Of a stretch of DNA of 5,579 nucleotides, positions 1-5,579 are shown one piece after another. How positions within the stretch are numbered: position 1 is the first letter of the stretch; each line of letters opens with the position of its first letter. A model generated the notes under the pieces. That model had not been told where the DNA came from. It saw only the letters and a list, made by a program, of their open reading frames with translations, and made no database searches. A program made the translations under genes and the position numbers. The stretch is from Acidobacteriota bacterium (GTDB lineage: Bacteria; Acidobacteriota; Terriglobia; Terriglobales; SCQP01), in contig JAKAOE010000152.1 of the NCBI GenBank assembly GCA_021823305.1, positions 1-5,579 of the forward strand, given 5' to 3'.

Positions 1-1513
1 CGTGCCAGTTGGCGAGGCTGCCCAGAACCAGCGGATCCTTAACCGTGGGCAGCGAGCCCAGCACCGCTACTCCAAACCAAGCCTCGACCTGGTCCGGACT
101 GGAAACCGTGCGGTCCAGCGCCCCGGCTGCCAGCGCCGCGCCCACGCCGACGAGGGAGGAGACGAGCAACGCCAATCCAGCCGTCAAGAGAGGGCGGGGA
201 AACACCGGCTGCGAATTGGGCTGCGCCTGCTCGATGATCGCCAAGCCACCGGCGCGCAGGGTGGCGGCCACGTTCGCGTCCTGCACGTTTTGCTGTAACT
301 GGTAGAATAATTTACTATAACTGTCGGCGGCGCCCTTCAAGGCATTGTATTGGATCGCCTTGAGATTGAAGTTGGCCATGGCGGCCTTTTTCCGGCTGAG
401 ATCCTGGACCAGCAGCGCCTCCTGCCGCCGCGCGGTCTCGTACTTGATCCGCACTTGGGCGGCGAGCTCTTTCTCTGCGGTTTCCAGGACCACCTGATCG
501 TGCGCGACGATCGCGTTCTGCTCGCGATAGAGGGGATGCTTGGGACCGTCCACCTGGGCGATACGCACCAGCCTGCTTTGGTCCTGCAGCAGGGTGCTAT
601 GCAGCCCGGCCAGCGACCCGCCGGGATCGAGCGCCTCAAGCGCGTTGAGATCCCCGGCCTTCACGGCGTCGTTCTCGGCCTCCAACTGAATGCGCTTGGA
701 TTCCGCCATCGCCAACTGTTGGTTGGCCTGGTCGAGGCTGGCCTGCATAATGTTGTTCTTTGAATCCGCCTCGAGCACGTCGTTCGCGCTCTCATAGGTG
801 ACGAGGGCGCGCTGGCTGGCCTCCATCTTCGCCCGCAGCGCCGCCAGTTGCGTGGTCATCGACTGGGAAGCCCCGAGCAGTTCCTGCACGCGCGTCTTGA
901 AATCCACGTGGATGAGGCTGCTCAGCAGATTGTTGGCGACTTGCGCCGCGAGCTGCGGGGAACGAGCCTCGAAGGAGACGCTCAGCAGGTAGGTATTGAA
1001 CGGCTGCGAAACGCTGACCCGCGCCGTCACCGTCTTGAGCACCTGATTCATGTCGGCGGCGGATGGCGCCATGATGGCCGGCGTGCTGCGCCGGTCGGCG
1101 GGCCGAAATTCGGGGTTGTTATAGAGCTGCAGGTCCTGAATCGTATGACGGATAACTTCAGGACTGGCCACCACCGTTGCCTCGGTCGCGAGGAGGCGGT
1201 CCGCTTCTGCCTGATCGCTGCCGGCGCCGGGGTTGGTCTCGCCCACCGTGCGCAGGGCCGAGGGATCCACACGCAAGACCGCAGTGGACCGGTACTCGCG
1301 CGGCAGGCTGGACACCCCCAAAGTGACCAGCGTAGTCGCGACCAGCACAAAACTGGCGATCCGCCAGCGGTACTTGCGCAGGATGTGGAGATAGATGTCC
1401 ACCTGGAAGCCGGCATGGTCGGACGATGGCGGGGGGGCCCAGGCCAGTTGCGGCGGCAGTGGCTCCGGCGCCAGGGGGGCGGGCGCCGCGGCAATGGCTT
1501 CGTTATTATTCAT
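1..1513 (-). CDS. Wzz/GNVR-type polysaccharide co-polymerase (chain-length determinant), 3' end outside window
   Basis: Inner-membrane protein of the polysaccharide co-polymerase family (Wzz/Wzc/ExoP/EpsB type), which sets chain length and helps export of exopolysaccharide, capsule or O-antigen. The 504 visible codons have no stop and run off the window. Layout: Ala/Pro-rich cytoplasmic tail (about 8-31); Wzz-type start at about 36, with TM1 at about 51-69; periplasmic alpha/beta part (about 70-205), including a VSVS...VSFEARSP segment typical of the family; a long helical coiled-coil stretch (about 208-420) containing GPKHPLY at 323-329; GNVR-like segment (about 381-430); Pro-rich PNSQPVFPRP at 432-441 leading into TM2 (about 442-465); then cytoplasmic LDRTVSSPDQVE and VLGSLP (484-489). 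That last part usually precedes a tyrosine autokinase (BY-kinase) domain, which would lie beyond base 1 if present. ATG at 1513 was chosen because it overlaps the cysNC stop by 8 nt and has GGGAG 10 nt upstream. The family is clear. The polysaccharide it handles is unknown. Confidence 0.9.
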   Translation of the reverse strand, partial: MNNNEAIAAAPAPLAPEPLPPQLAWAPPPSSDHAGFQVDIYLHILRKYRWRIASFVLVATTLVTLGVSSLPREYRSTAVLRVDPSALRTVGETNPGAGSDQAEADRLLATEATVVASPEVIRHTIQDLQLYNNPEFRPADRRSTPAIMAPSAADMNQVLKTVTARVSVSQPFNTYLLSVSFEARSPQLAAQVANNLLSSLIHVDFKTRVQELLGASQSMTTQLAALRAKMEASQRALVTYESANDVLEADSKNNIMQASLDQANQQLAMAESKRIQLEAENDAVKAGDLNALEALDPGGSLAGLHSTLLQDQSRLVRIAQVDGPKHPLYREQNAIVAHDQVVLETAEKELAAQVRIKYETARRQEALLVQDLSRKKAAMANFNLKAIQYNALKGAADSYSKLFYQLQQNVQDANVAATLRAGGLAIIEQAQPNSQPVFPRPLLTAGLALLVSSLVGVGAALAAGALDRTVSSPDQVEAWFGVAVLGSLPTVKDPLVLGSLANWH

Positions 1514-3485
1514 GCCGGTTCCACTCCCGCGGAGCGATTCCGCGCATCACCAGCAGCGCTACCAGGCGTTCGACCAATTCGGCAACCGGCACGCCTTCGC
1601 CGGTGGACAGCACCAGCGCCGGCGCGGTAGGCGATTCATACGGCTGGCCCAGCCCAGTCAAGTTTGTAAGCGCGCCGGCTGCCGAGGCCGCGTATAGACC
1701 CTTGGTGTCGCGCCGCCGCAGTTCCTCCAAATCGCACGCCACATGGACTTCAAGGAAGCGCTCCGCTCCGATCAGTTCCCTCACGCGATCGCGGTCGGCA
1801 CGAAACGGCGAGACGAATGCGCAGAGCACGATCGAGCCCTGCTCTGAAAACAGGCGCGCCACCTCCCCGGCGCGGCGGATGTTTTCCATCCGATCCGCGG
1901 GGCTGAACCCCAAGTCGCCGCAGAAACCATGGCGCAGCGTGTCACCGTCGAGCAACGCCGTCCGGCAGCCGGCCGCAAATAATCGACGCTCGAGGGCCCG
2001 CGCCAAGGTCGTCTTGCCGCTGCCGGAGAGTCCGGTGAACCAGACGACGGCGGCGCGGTGGCCGTTTCTTAGCTCGTGGTCTGCGCGGGACAAGCCGCCC
2101 GGCTCCCATACGACCCCCGGCGAGATTGCGGAGCGCGGCGCGTTCGCCGCCGGCGCGACCTCGCGCGTCTCGCCGCGGATCATGCCGGCCGCCACGGTGG
2201 CGTTAGTAAACGGATCCACCAGGATAAAACTCCCGGTGTCCGGATTGCGGCCGTACGGGTCGAAGCAGACTGGCTGCGCGGTATGGATCCGCGCCCGCCC
2301 GATTTCGTTCCAGAGCAAGACGTCGGCGGCTTGGCGGTGGAGCGAATCCACATCGAGCCGGTACTCCACGCGGTCGACGAAGGCCAGCGTGGTGCGATTG
2401 TTCAGCATCAGCACGTACCGCGTCGCCGGGTCGAGCGCGGCCTCGGCCATCCAGCAGAGCATTGCGTCGAAGCGGACACCGATCAGCGGCATGTTGCCGC
2501 GACGCACGATCATGTCGCCGCGGCTCACATCCACGTCGTCCTCGATTGCGAGCACCACGCTCTCCCCCGCGGCGGCCTCCTCCACGGCGCCGTTCACGCC
2601 CAGCACTTCCGAAACCCGACTCGCCCTGCCGGACGGCAGAACGACCACTTCATCGCCCGTGCGCACGACGCCGGACGCAACACGTCCGGCATAGCCGCGG
2701 AAGGAAGGGTCGGGGCGAATCACGCACTGCACCGGCAAGCGGAAATCCAACAGATTCCGATCCACGGCGATGTTGACCGTCTCGAGGTGGTGGAGCAACG
2801 TCGGGCCCTCATACCAGGGCATGCCGGGGCTGCGCTCAACCACGTTGTCTCCACGCAGCGCCGAAACCGGGATGAAGACAACGTCCTTCACTTCGAGCTT
2901 GGCCAGGAAAGGGGTGAACTCATCGACGATGGCGCGGTAGGACTCCTCCCGAAATCCGACCAAATCCATCTTGTTGACGGCGATAAGGAAATGGGGTATC
3001 CCGAGCAACGAGGAGATAAACGCGTGCCGACGGGACTGGGTCTGAATTCCACGCTGCGCGTCGACCAGGATGAGGGCGAGGTCGGCCGTGGACGCGCCCG
3101 TGACCATGTTGCGGGTGTACTGTGCGTGGCCCGGCGTATCGGCAATGATGAACTTTCGCCGCGGGGTGGCGAAGTAGCGGTAGGCGACGTCAATCGTAAT
3201 ATTTTGTTCCCGCTCGGCACGCAGCCCGTCGGTGAGCAGGGCCAAGTTGAGGCCATCGTCGCCGCGACGACGGCTCGCGGCCTCGAGGGCGCGCAACTGA
3301 TCTTCGAAAATCGTCTTGGTGTCGTAGAGCAAACGCCCGATCAGCGTACTCTTCCCGTCGTCCACATTGCCGGCAGTCGTAAAGCGGAGCAGATCCATCT
3401 CCGCGCGCAACACGACGCTGGGAAGCGGTTCTATCAGGCGCACGGCCGCGGGTACCGGCGCTAGGGCGGAGTTGGCCGCTGCCAT
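1506..3485 (-). CDS. cysNC: Bifunctional sulfate adenylyltransferase subunit 1 (GTPase) / adenylylsulfate kinase, CysN-CysC fusion
   Basis: A 659-aa fusion. The N-terminal CysN half is the GTPase that drives the CysD ATP sulfurylase reaction (ATP + sulfate to APS + PPi). The C-terminal CysC half phosphorylates APS to PAPS. CysN: G1 GNVDDGKST (39-47), switch region ITIDVAYRYF (96-105), G3 DTPGH (116-120), G4 NKMD (170-173), G5 SAL (207-209), then EF-Tu-like beta-barrel domains (about 243-440). A linker follows (about 445-475). CysC: P-loop GLSGSGKTT (485-493), DGDTLRHG from 513, FSPADRMENIRRAGEVA, SPFRADRDRVREL, then RDTKGLY and a GLGQPYESP segment matching the family's GIDxPYExP. All key motifs are intact, so both activities are expected. 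The length matches CysN (about 475) plus CysC (about 200). The same architecture is found in rhizobial NodQ and in some CysNC proteins. The ATG at 3485 is 3 nt after the cysD stop; no strong Shine-Dalgarno is seen (AAGGG 12 nt away), so coupling to cysD is likely. The TAA stop lies inside the next gene's start region. Confidence 0.97.
   Translation of the reverse strand: MAAANSALAPVPAAVRLIEPLPSVVLRAEMDLLRFTTAGNVDDGKSTLIGRLLYDTKTIFEDQLRALEAASRRRGDDGLNLALLTDGLRAEREQNITIDVAYRYFATPRRKFIIADTPGHAQYTRNMVTGASTADLALILVDAQRGIQTQSRRHAFISSLLGIPHFLIAVNKMDLVGFREESYRAIVDEFTPFLAKLEVKDVVFIPVSALRGDNVVERSPGMPWYEGPTLLHHLETVNIAVDRNLLDFRLPVQCVIRPDPSFRGYAGRVASGVVRTGDEVVVLPSGRASRVSEVLGVNGAVEEAAAGESVVLAIEDDVDVSRGDMIVRRGNMPLIGVRFDAMLCWMAEAALDPATRYVLMLNNRTTLAFVDRVEYRLDVDSLHRQAADVLLWNEIGRARIHTAQPVCFDPYGRNPDTGSFILVDPFTNATVAAGMIRGETREVAPAANAPRSAISPGVVWEPGGLSRADHELRNGHRAAVVWFTGLSGSGKTTLARALERRLFAAGCRTALLDGDTLRHGFCGDLGFSPADRMENIRRAGEVARLFSEQGSIVLCAFVSPFRADRDRVRELIGAERFLEVHVACDLEELRRRDTKGLYAASAAGALTNLTGLGQPYESPTAPALVLSTGEGVPVAELVERLVALLVMRGIAPREWNRHE
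1524..1528 (-). promoter_or_regulatory. Ribosome binding site for the chain-length gene
   Basis: GGGAG on the minus strand lies 10 nt before the ATG at 1513, inside the last codons of cysNC. The spacing is slightly long but acceptable. It supports the ATG that overlaps the cysNC stop as the true start, with reinitiation by ribosomes finishing cysNC as the likely mode. Confidence 0.5.
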
Positions 3486-3488
3486 ACT

Positions 3489-4388
3489 TCAGAAGTACCC
3501 TTGGCGCTTGCGATCTTCCATGGCAGCTTCGCTGCGTTGGTCGTCGAGGCGCCCGCCCCGTTCGGTGACCCGCGCCGCCGCCGTCTCCAAGATGACCGCC
3601 GCCACCGTATCCGCCTCGGACTCCACCGCACTCGTGCAAGTGGCGTCCCCGCAGGTTCGGAAGCGGACCGTGCGCTCCTCGGCCTCATCCCCCGGCTCGA
3701 GCGCCACAAATGGCGTCACCGCCAGCATCAAGCCACCGCGCTCAAACACGCGCCGCCGATGGGCAAAATACAGGCTGGGCAAAGGAATGCCTTCCTGCGC
3801 TATATACTGCCAGATATCCATCTCCGTCCAATTGGACAATGGGAACACTCGAAAATGCTCGTCCGGCTGGTGGCGGCCATTGTAGATGTTCCAGACCTCC
3901 GGGCGCTGGTTGCGGGGGTCCCATTGCCCGAAGGCGTCGCGGTGCGAAAAGATTCGCTCCTTGGCCCGCGCCTTCTCTTCGTCGCGCCGAGCACCGCCGA
4001 TCGCGCAATCGACGCGATGCTCGCGCAAAGCGTCCAGCAGCGTCACCGACTGCAAAGCGTTGCGACTGGCATGGGGTCCAGTCTCCTCCTTGACCCGACC
4101 GCGATCAATCGAGTCCTGCACCGAGGCGATCAGGAGTTGCAGTCCCATTCGCTCGACGAACCAATCCCGGAATGCTATGGTTTCGGGGAAGTTGTGGCCG
4201 GTGTCCACATGCAGCAACGGCATGGCGCAGCGCCCGGGCGCGAACGCCTTCCTGGCCAAATGCGCAAGCGTAATCGAATCCTTGCCGCCGGAAAACAGGA
4301 TTGCCTGACGCTCGAACTGGCCGGCAACCTCGCGAAAGACGTGAATCGCTTCCGACTCGAGCTGCTGCAGGTTAGCCTGTCGGAGCAT
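3489..4388 (-). CDS. cysD: Sulfate adenylyltransferase subunit 2 (ATP sulfurylase small subunit)
   Basis: A 299-aa catalytic subunit of heterodimeric ATP sulfurylase, a PP-loop ATP pyrophosphatase family enzyme that adenylylates sulfate to APS in the cytoplasm together with CysN. Visible signatures: PP-loop SGGKDS (33-38) following QAILF; LLHVDTGHNFPET; GGARRDEEKARAKERIF; FGQWDPRNQRPEVWN; FPLSNWTEMDIWQYI; and the conserved C-terminal end MEDRKRQGYF, close to the family's usual xGYF ending. The length agrees with family members of about 300 aa. The ATG at 4388 is the only conventional in-frame start that gives this length. An in-frame TTG at 4496 lies in the -35 box and is excluded. The good GGAGG at 4413-4409 sits 20 nt before this ATG, further than usual. 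First gene of the operon, 3 nt from cysNC. The nodP genes of rhizobia are the same family, so the role may be PAPS supply for sulfation rather than cysteine synthesis. Confidence 0.96.
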   Translation of the reverse strand: MLRQANLQQLESEAIHVFREVAGQFERQAILFSGGKDSITLAHLARKAFAPGRCAMPLLHVDTGHNFPETIAFRDWFVERMGLQLLIASVQDSIDRGRVKEETGPHASRNALQSVTLLDALREHRVDCAIGGARRDEEKARAKERIFSHRDAFGQWDPRNQRPEVWNIYNGRHQPDEHFRVFPLSNWTEMDIWQYIAQEGIPLPSLYFAHRRRVFERGGLMLAVTPFVALEPGDEAEERTVRFRTCGDATCTSAVESEADTVAAVILETAAARVTERGGRLDDQRSEAAMEDRKRQGYF

Positions 4389-4461
4389 ATTCGCCGAAAA
4401 AATGCAGACCTCCGTCCTCTGAGTCCCAAAACCGTGAGCTTTCCGGCGCCTGGGAGTGTCG
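4389..4461 (-). other. 5' leader of the cysD-cysNC operon
   Basis: About 72 nt between the predicted transcription start (near 4461) and the cysD ATG. It holds GGAGG (4413-4409), unusually 20 nt from the ATG. It also holds a weak imperfect stem (GACTC 4425-4421 with GAGGTC 4412-4407, one bulge) that would partly cover this Shine-Dalgarno, and a T-run (4403-4398) just after. No known riboswitch was recognised: the conserved cores of SAM-II and c-di-GMP-I riboswitches were looked for by eye and not found. Confidence 0.35.
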
Positions 4462-4467
4462 AAAAAT

Positions 4468-4496
4468 AGTATCCGGCTTACGAGTTGACGTGTCAA
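4468..4496 (-). promoter_or_regulatory. Sigma70-like promoter of the cysD-cysNC-chain-length operon
   Basis: On the minus strand, TTGACA (4496-4491) matches the -35 consensus 6/6. A spacer of exactly 17 nt is followed by GATACT (4473-4468), matching the -10 consensus 4/6. Transcription would begin near 4461-4460. It sits directly upstream of the first gene of the operon, at the edge of an otherwise more GC-rich intergenic region. Prediction by eye only, but the -35 and the spacing are both ideal. Confidence 0.65.
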
Positions 4497-4498
4497 CT
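4483..4498. promoter_or_regulatory. Perfect 16-bp palindrome over the -35 box, candidate operator
   Basis: AGTTGAC-GT-GTCAACT: two perfect 7-bp arms around a 2-nt centre. It covers the whole -35 hexamer of the minus-strand promoter, so a dimeric regulator bound here would block RNA polymerase. The arms resemble half-sites used by several dimeric helix-turn-helix families, but the 2-nt centre is shorter than the 4-nt gap of FNR-type sites. The regulator cannot be named. Confidence 0.5.
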
Positions 4499-4823
4499 AA
4501 ATGCGCCGCCCGAGTCGCGCGACACCGCTTCGTGCGGACGCCCTAGGGCGAGCGCATGCGCCAATCGGGCTGGCTCGACGGACGACCCGCCGCGATTGGT
4601 ACCCGCGGCGGTTTCGCCACGCAGGCACAACTCGCGCCCGGTCGCCGGCCCCCGCCTGCGCCCGACCCCGGTGGTTCCCGCAGGGGGCGGCAGCGGGCGC
4701 GACGCGACTTGCTACGAACCAGTGACGCCGGGCAGACTGGTCCGGCGGAACAGCCACACTGCTACCATGACTATGCACTCCAATCCCGGCGCAGCTTGGG
4801 GTCAATGCGCCGAATGAGCGCCA
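4499..4823. other. Intergenic region between divergent operons, no gene recognised
   Basis: About 325 bp upstream of hldD. Open frames here are Arg/Pro/Ala-rich, begin with poor starts and look like by-products of GC-rich DNA. No tRNA (no T-loop consensus), no terminator and no convincing sigma70 or sigma54 promoter for hldD was found. The best hldD -10 candidate is TACCAT at 4763-4768, with no matching -35. The only structure noted is the palindrome pair at 4539-4561 and a 7-bp inverted repeat (4658-4664 with 4694-4700) that may be chance. Confidence 0.6.
4539..4561. repeat. Two adjacent perfect palindromes
   Basis: CGCCCTAGGGCG (4539-4550, 12 bp) is followed after 1 nt by GCGCATGCGC (4552-4561, 10 bp). 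Both are fully self-complementary. Short palindromes are common in GC-rich DNA, but two abutting ones of this length are less so. They could be protein-binding sites for either divergent unit; function unknown. Confidence 0.4.
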
Positions 4824-5579
4824 ATGGCGTCCGACTCCCACGAGCACCAGCTGTTGCTCACCGGCGCCGCCGGCCTGATCGGCGTCGCGGTGGCGCGCGC
4901 CGCCGCCGCGCGGGGGGCGGCGGTGCATGCGGCGGACGCCCTGGGCAGCGATGCCCGCTGGCGCAACCTCGCCGGGCTGCCGATCGCCGGCTACTGGGAC
5001 CGCGACGAGTTCCTGGCGCGGATCGAGCGCGGCCGGGGGTTGCCGCGGTTCGACGCGGTGATCCACTTGGGCGCCTGCACCGACACCACCGAGCGCGACG
5101 CCGGCTTCCTGATGCGCAACAACTACGCCTACACCCGGACCCTGGCCGAGTGGTGCCGCGCGCGCGGCGTGCGCTTCCTCTACGCCTCGAGCGCCGCCAC
5201 CTATGGCGACGGCGCGCTGGGCCATAGCGACGACCCGGCGCAATTGCCGAAGTTGCGGCCGCTGAACGCCTACGCCTTCTCCAAGCACGCCTTCGACCTG
5301 TGGGCGCGGGGCGCGGGGGCGTTCGACGGGCCGAACGGGATCACCGGACTGAAGTACTTCAACGTCTACGGGCCGGGCGAGGCGCACAAGGGCGAGATGC
5401 GCAGCATGGTGCTCAAGGCCTACGAGCAGATCCGGGCGACAGGCCGGGTGCGGCTCTTCCAGTCGCACCGGCCCGAGTATCGCGATGGCGAGCAGGTGCG
5501 GGATTTCCTCCACGTCGAGGACGCGGCGGCGATGACGCTGTGGTTCCTGGACCATCCCGAGGCCACGGGCATCTTAGAT
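4824..5579 (+). CDS. hldD: ADP-glyceromanno-heptose 6-epimerase, 3' end outside window
   Basis: Short-chain dehydrogenase/reductase (extended type) that converts ADP-D-glycero- to ADP-L-glycero-beta-D-manno-heptose, the last step of heptose precursor synthesis for the LPS inner core; cytoplasmic, tightly bound NADP or NAD. The 252 visible residues show the nucleotide-binding TGAAGLIG (13-20, with alanine where TGGAGFIG is usual), LGACTDTTE (82-90), MRNNY (97-101), ASSAATYG (121-128), and NAYAFSK with the Y150/K154 pair. Next come KYFNVYGP (177-184), HKGEMRSM (188-195), VRLF, and RDFLHVEDA. Y150 and K189 align with the catalytic Tyr140 and Lys178 of E. coli HldD. HKGEM and RDF(V/L)xVxD separate HldD from other sugar epimerases. 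About 60-80 C-terminal residues are missing at the window edge. The ATG at 4824 is the first after an in-frame TGA (4815-4817); no Shine-Dalgarno is visible. Third codon positions are almost all G or C (239 of 252), more than in the genes to the left. Confidence 0.93.
   Translation, partial: MASDSHEHQLLLTGAAGLIGVAVARAAAARGAAVHAADALGSDARWRNLAGLPIAGYWDRDEFLARIERGRGLPRFDAVIHLGACTDTTERDAGFLMRNNYAYTRTLAEWCRARGVRFLYASSAATYGDGALGHSDDPAQLPKLRPLNAYAFSKHAFDLWARGAGAFDGPNGITGLKYFNVYGPGEAHKGEMRSMVLKAYEQIRATGRVRLFQSHRPEYRDGEQVRDFLHVEDAAAMTLWFLDHPEATGILD

Noticed and set aside
2076..3464. Long plus-strand open frame opposite cysNC (462 codons), and similar ones at 848-1630 and 3501-4469
   Set aside because: The opposite strand carries cysNC, the chain-length gene and cysD with intact family motifs. 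The plus-strand translations show no recognisable domain and are His/Arg/Gly-rich shadows.
4389..4461. Riboswitch (SAM-II or c-di-GMP type) in the cysD leader
   Set aside because: The leader is short and lacks the conserved cores of these classes as far as can be judged by eye. Only a weak bulged stem near the Shine-Dalgarno is seen. A covariance-model search (Rfam) would settle it.
4389..4496. A 36-residue N-terminal extension of cysD from an in-frame TTG at 4496
   Set aside because: The TTG lies inside the -35 hexamer of the predicted promoter, the extension shows no CysD similarity, and the ATG at 4388 gives the family length of about 300 aa.
4658..4700. Inverted repeat GCGCCCG / CGGGCGC as a terminator or structured RNA
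   Set aside because: The 7-bp arms are 29 nt apart with no T-run, in very GC-rich sequence where such matches are expected. There is no gene end nearby that would need a terminator.
4485..4817. Small plus-strand open frames ahead of hldD (4485-4817 and 4501-4725)
   Set aside because: They are Arg/Pro/Ala-rich, begin at TTG or at an ATG without a ribosome binding site, and have no recognisable domain. GC-rich non-coding DNA explains them.
4497..5555. Long open frame (352 codons) on the minus strand opposite hldD
   Set aside because: Its translation is low-complexity (Val/Arg/Ala/Gly/His-rich) and matches no family. It is a typical antisense shadow of a gene with nearly all G/C third positions, and the plus strand encodes a clear HldD.
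4824..5579. Generic UDP-glucose 4-epimerase or GDP-mannose dehydratase instead of HldD
   Set aside because: The LGACTDTTE, ASSAATYG, HKGEM and RDFLHVEDA segments, with the Y150 and K189 positions, match HldD specifically rather than the GalE or Gmd subfamilies.

Overview
The window is GC-rich bacterial DNA with two divergent transcription units that leave the window at opposite ends. Three observations point to a Gram-negative (diderm) bacterium: a heptose epimerase of LPS-core type (HldD), a two-membrane-segment polysaccharide co-polymerase of the Wzz/Wzc family, and a proteobacterial-style heterodimeric ATP sulfurylase with fused APS kinase. The phylum cannot be fixed from sequence alone. 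The protein style would fit Acidobacteria, Verrucomicrobia or Proteobacteria, and this is a low-confidence impression.

Left unit, minus strand, read right to left from about 4460 to beyond base 1: a sigma70-like promoter (TTGACA, 17 nt, GATACT) with a perfect 16-bp palindrome over its -35 box; a leader of about 70 nt; cysD (ATP sulfurylase small subunit); cysNC (ATP sulfurylase GTPase subunit fused to APS kinase); and a Wzz/GNVR-type polysaccharide chain-length protein cut by the window edge. The genes are tightly packed: 3 nt separate cysD and cysNC, and cysNC overlaps the chain-length gene by 8 nt.

Right unit, plus strand, from 4824 to beyond the right edge: hldD, ADP-glyceromanno-heptose 6-epimerase, partial. 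The roughly 435 bp between the two start codons holds the left promoter, three short perfect palindromes, and otherwise no convincing gene or RNA.

How it fits together: CysD and CysN make APS from sulfate and ATP, driven by GTP, and the CysC domain phosphorylates APS to PAPS, the universal sulfate donor. No reductive sulfate-assimilation gene (cysH, cysI, cysJ) is in view. Instead the operon runs, with overlapping reading frames, into a polysaccharide assembly gene. The best reading is a PAPS supply module dedicated to a sulfated surface polysaccharide, with the sulfotransferase(s), glycosyltransferases and polymerase expected left of base 1. That assignment is an inference. The families themselves are well supported. 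Codon use differs sharply across the intergenic region (hldD is far more GC-biased at third positions), so the sulfation operon and hldD may have different histories.
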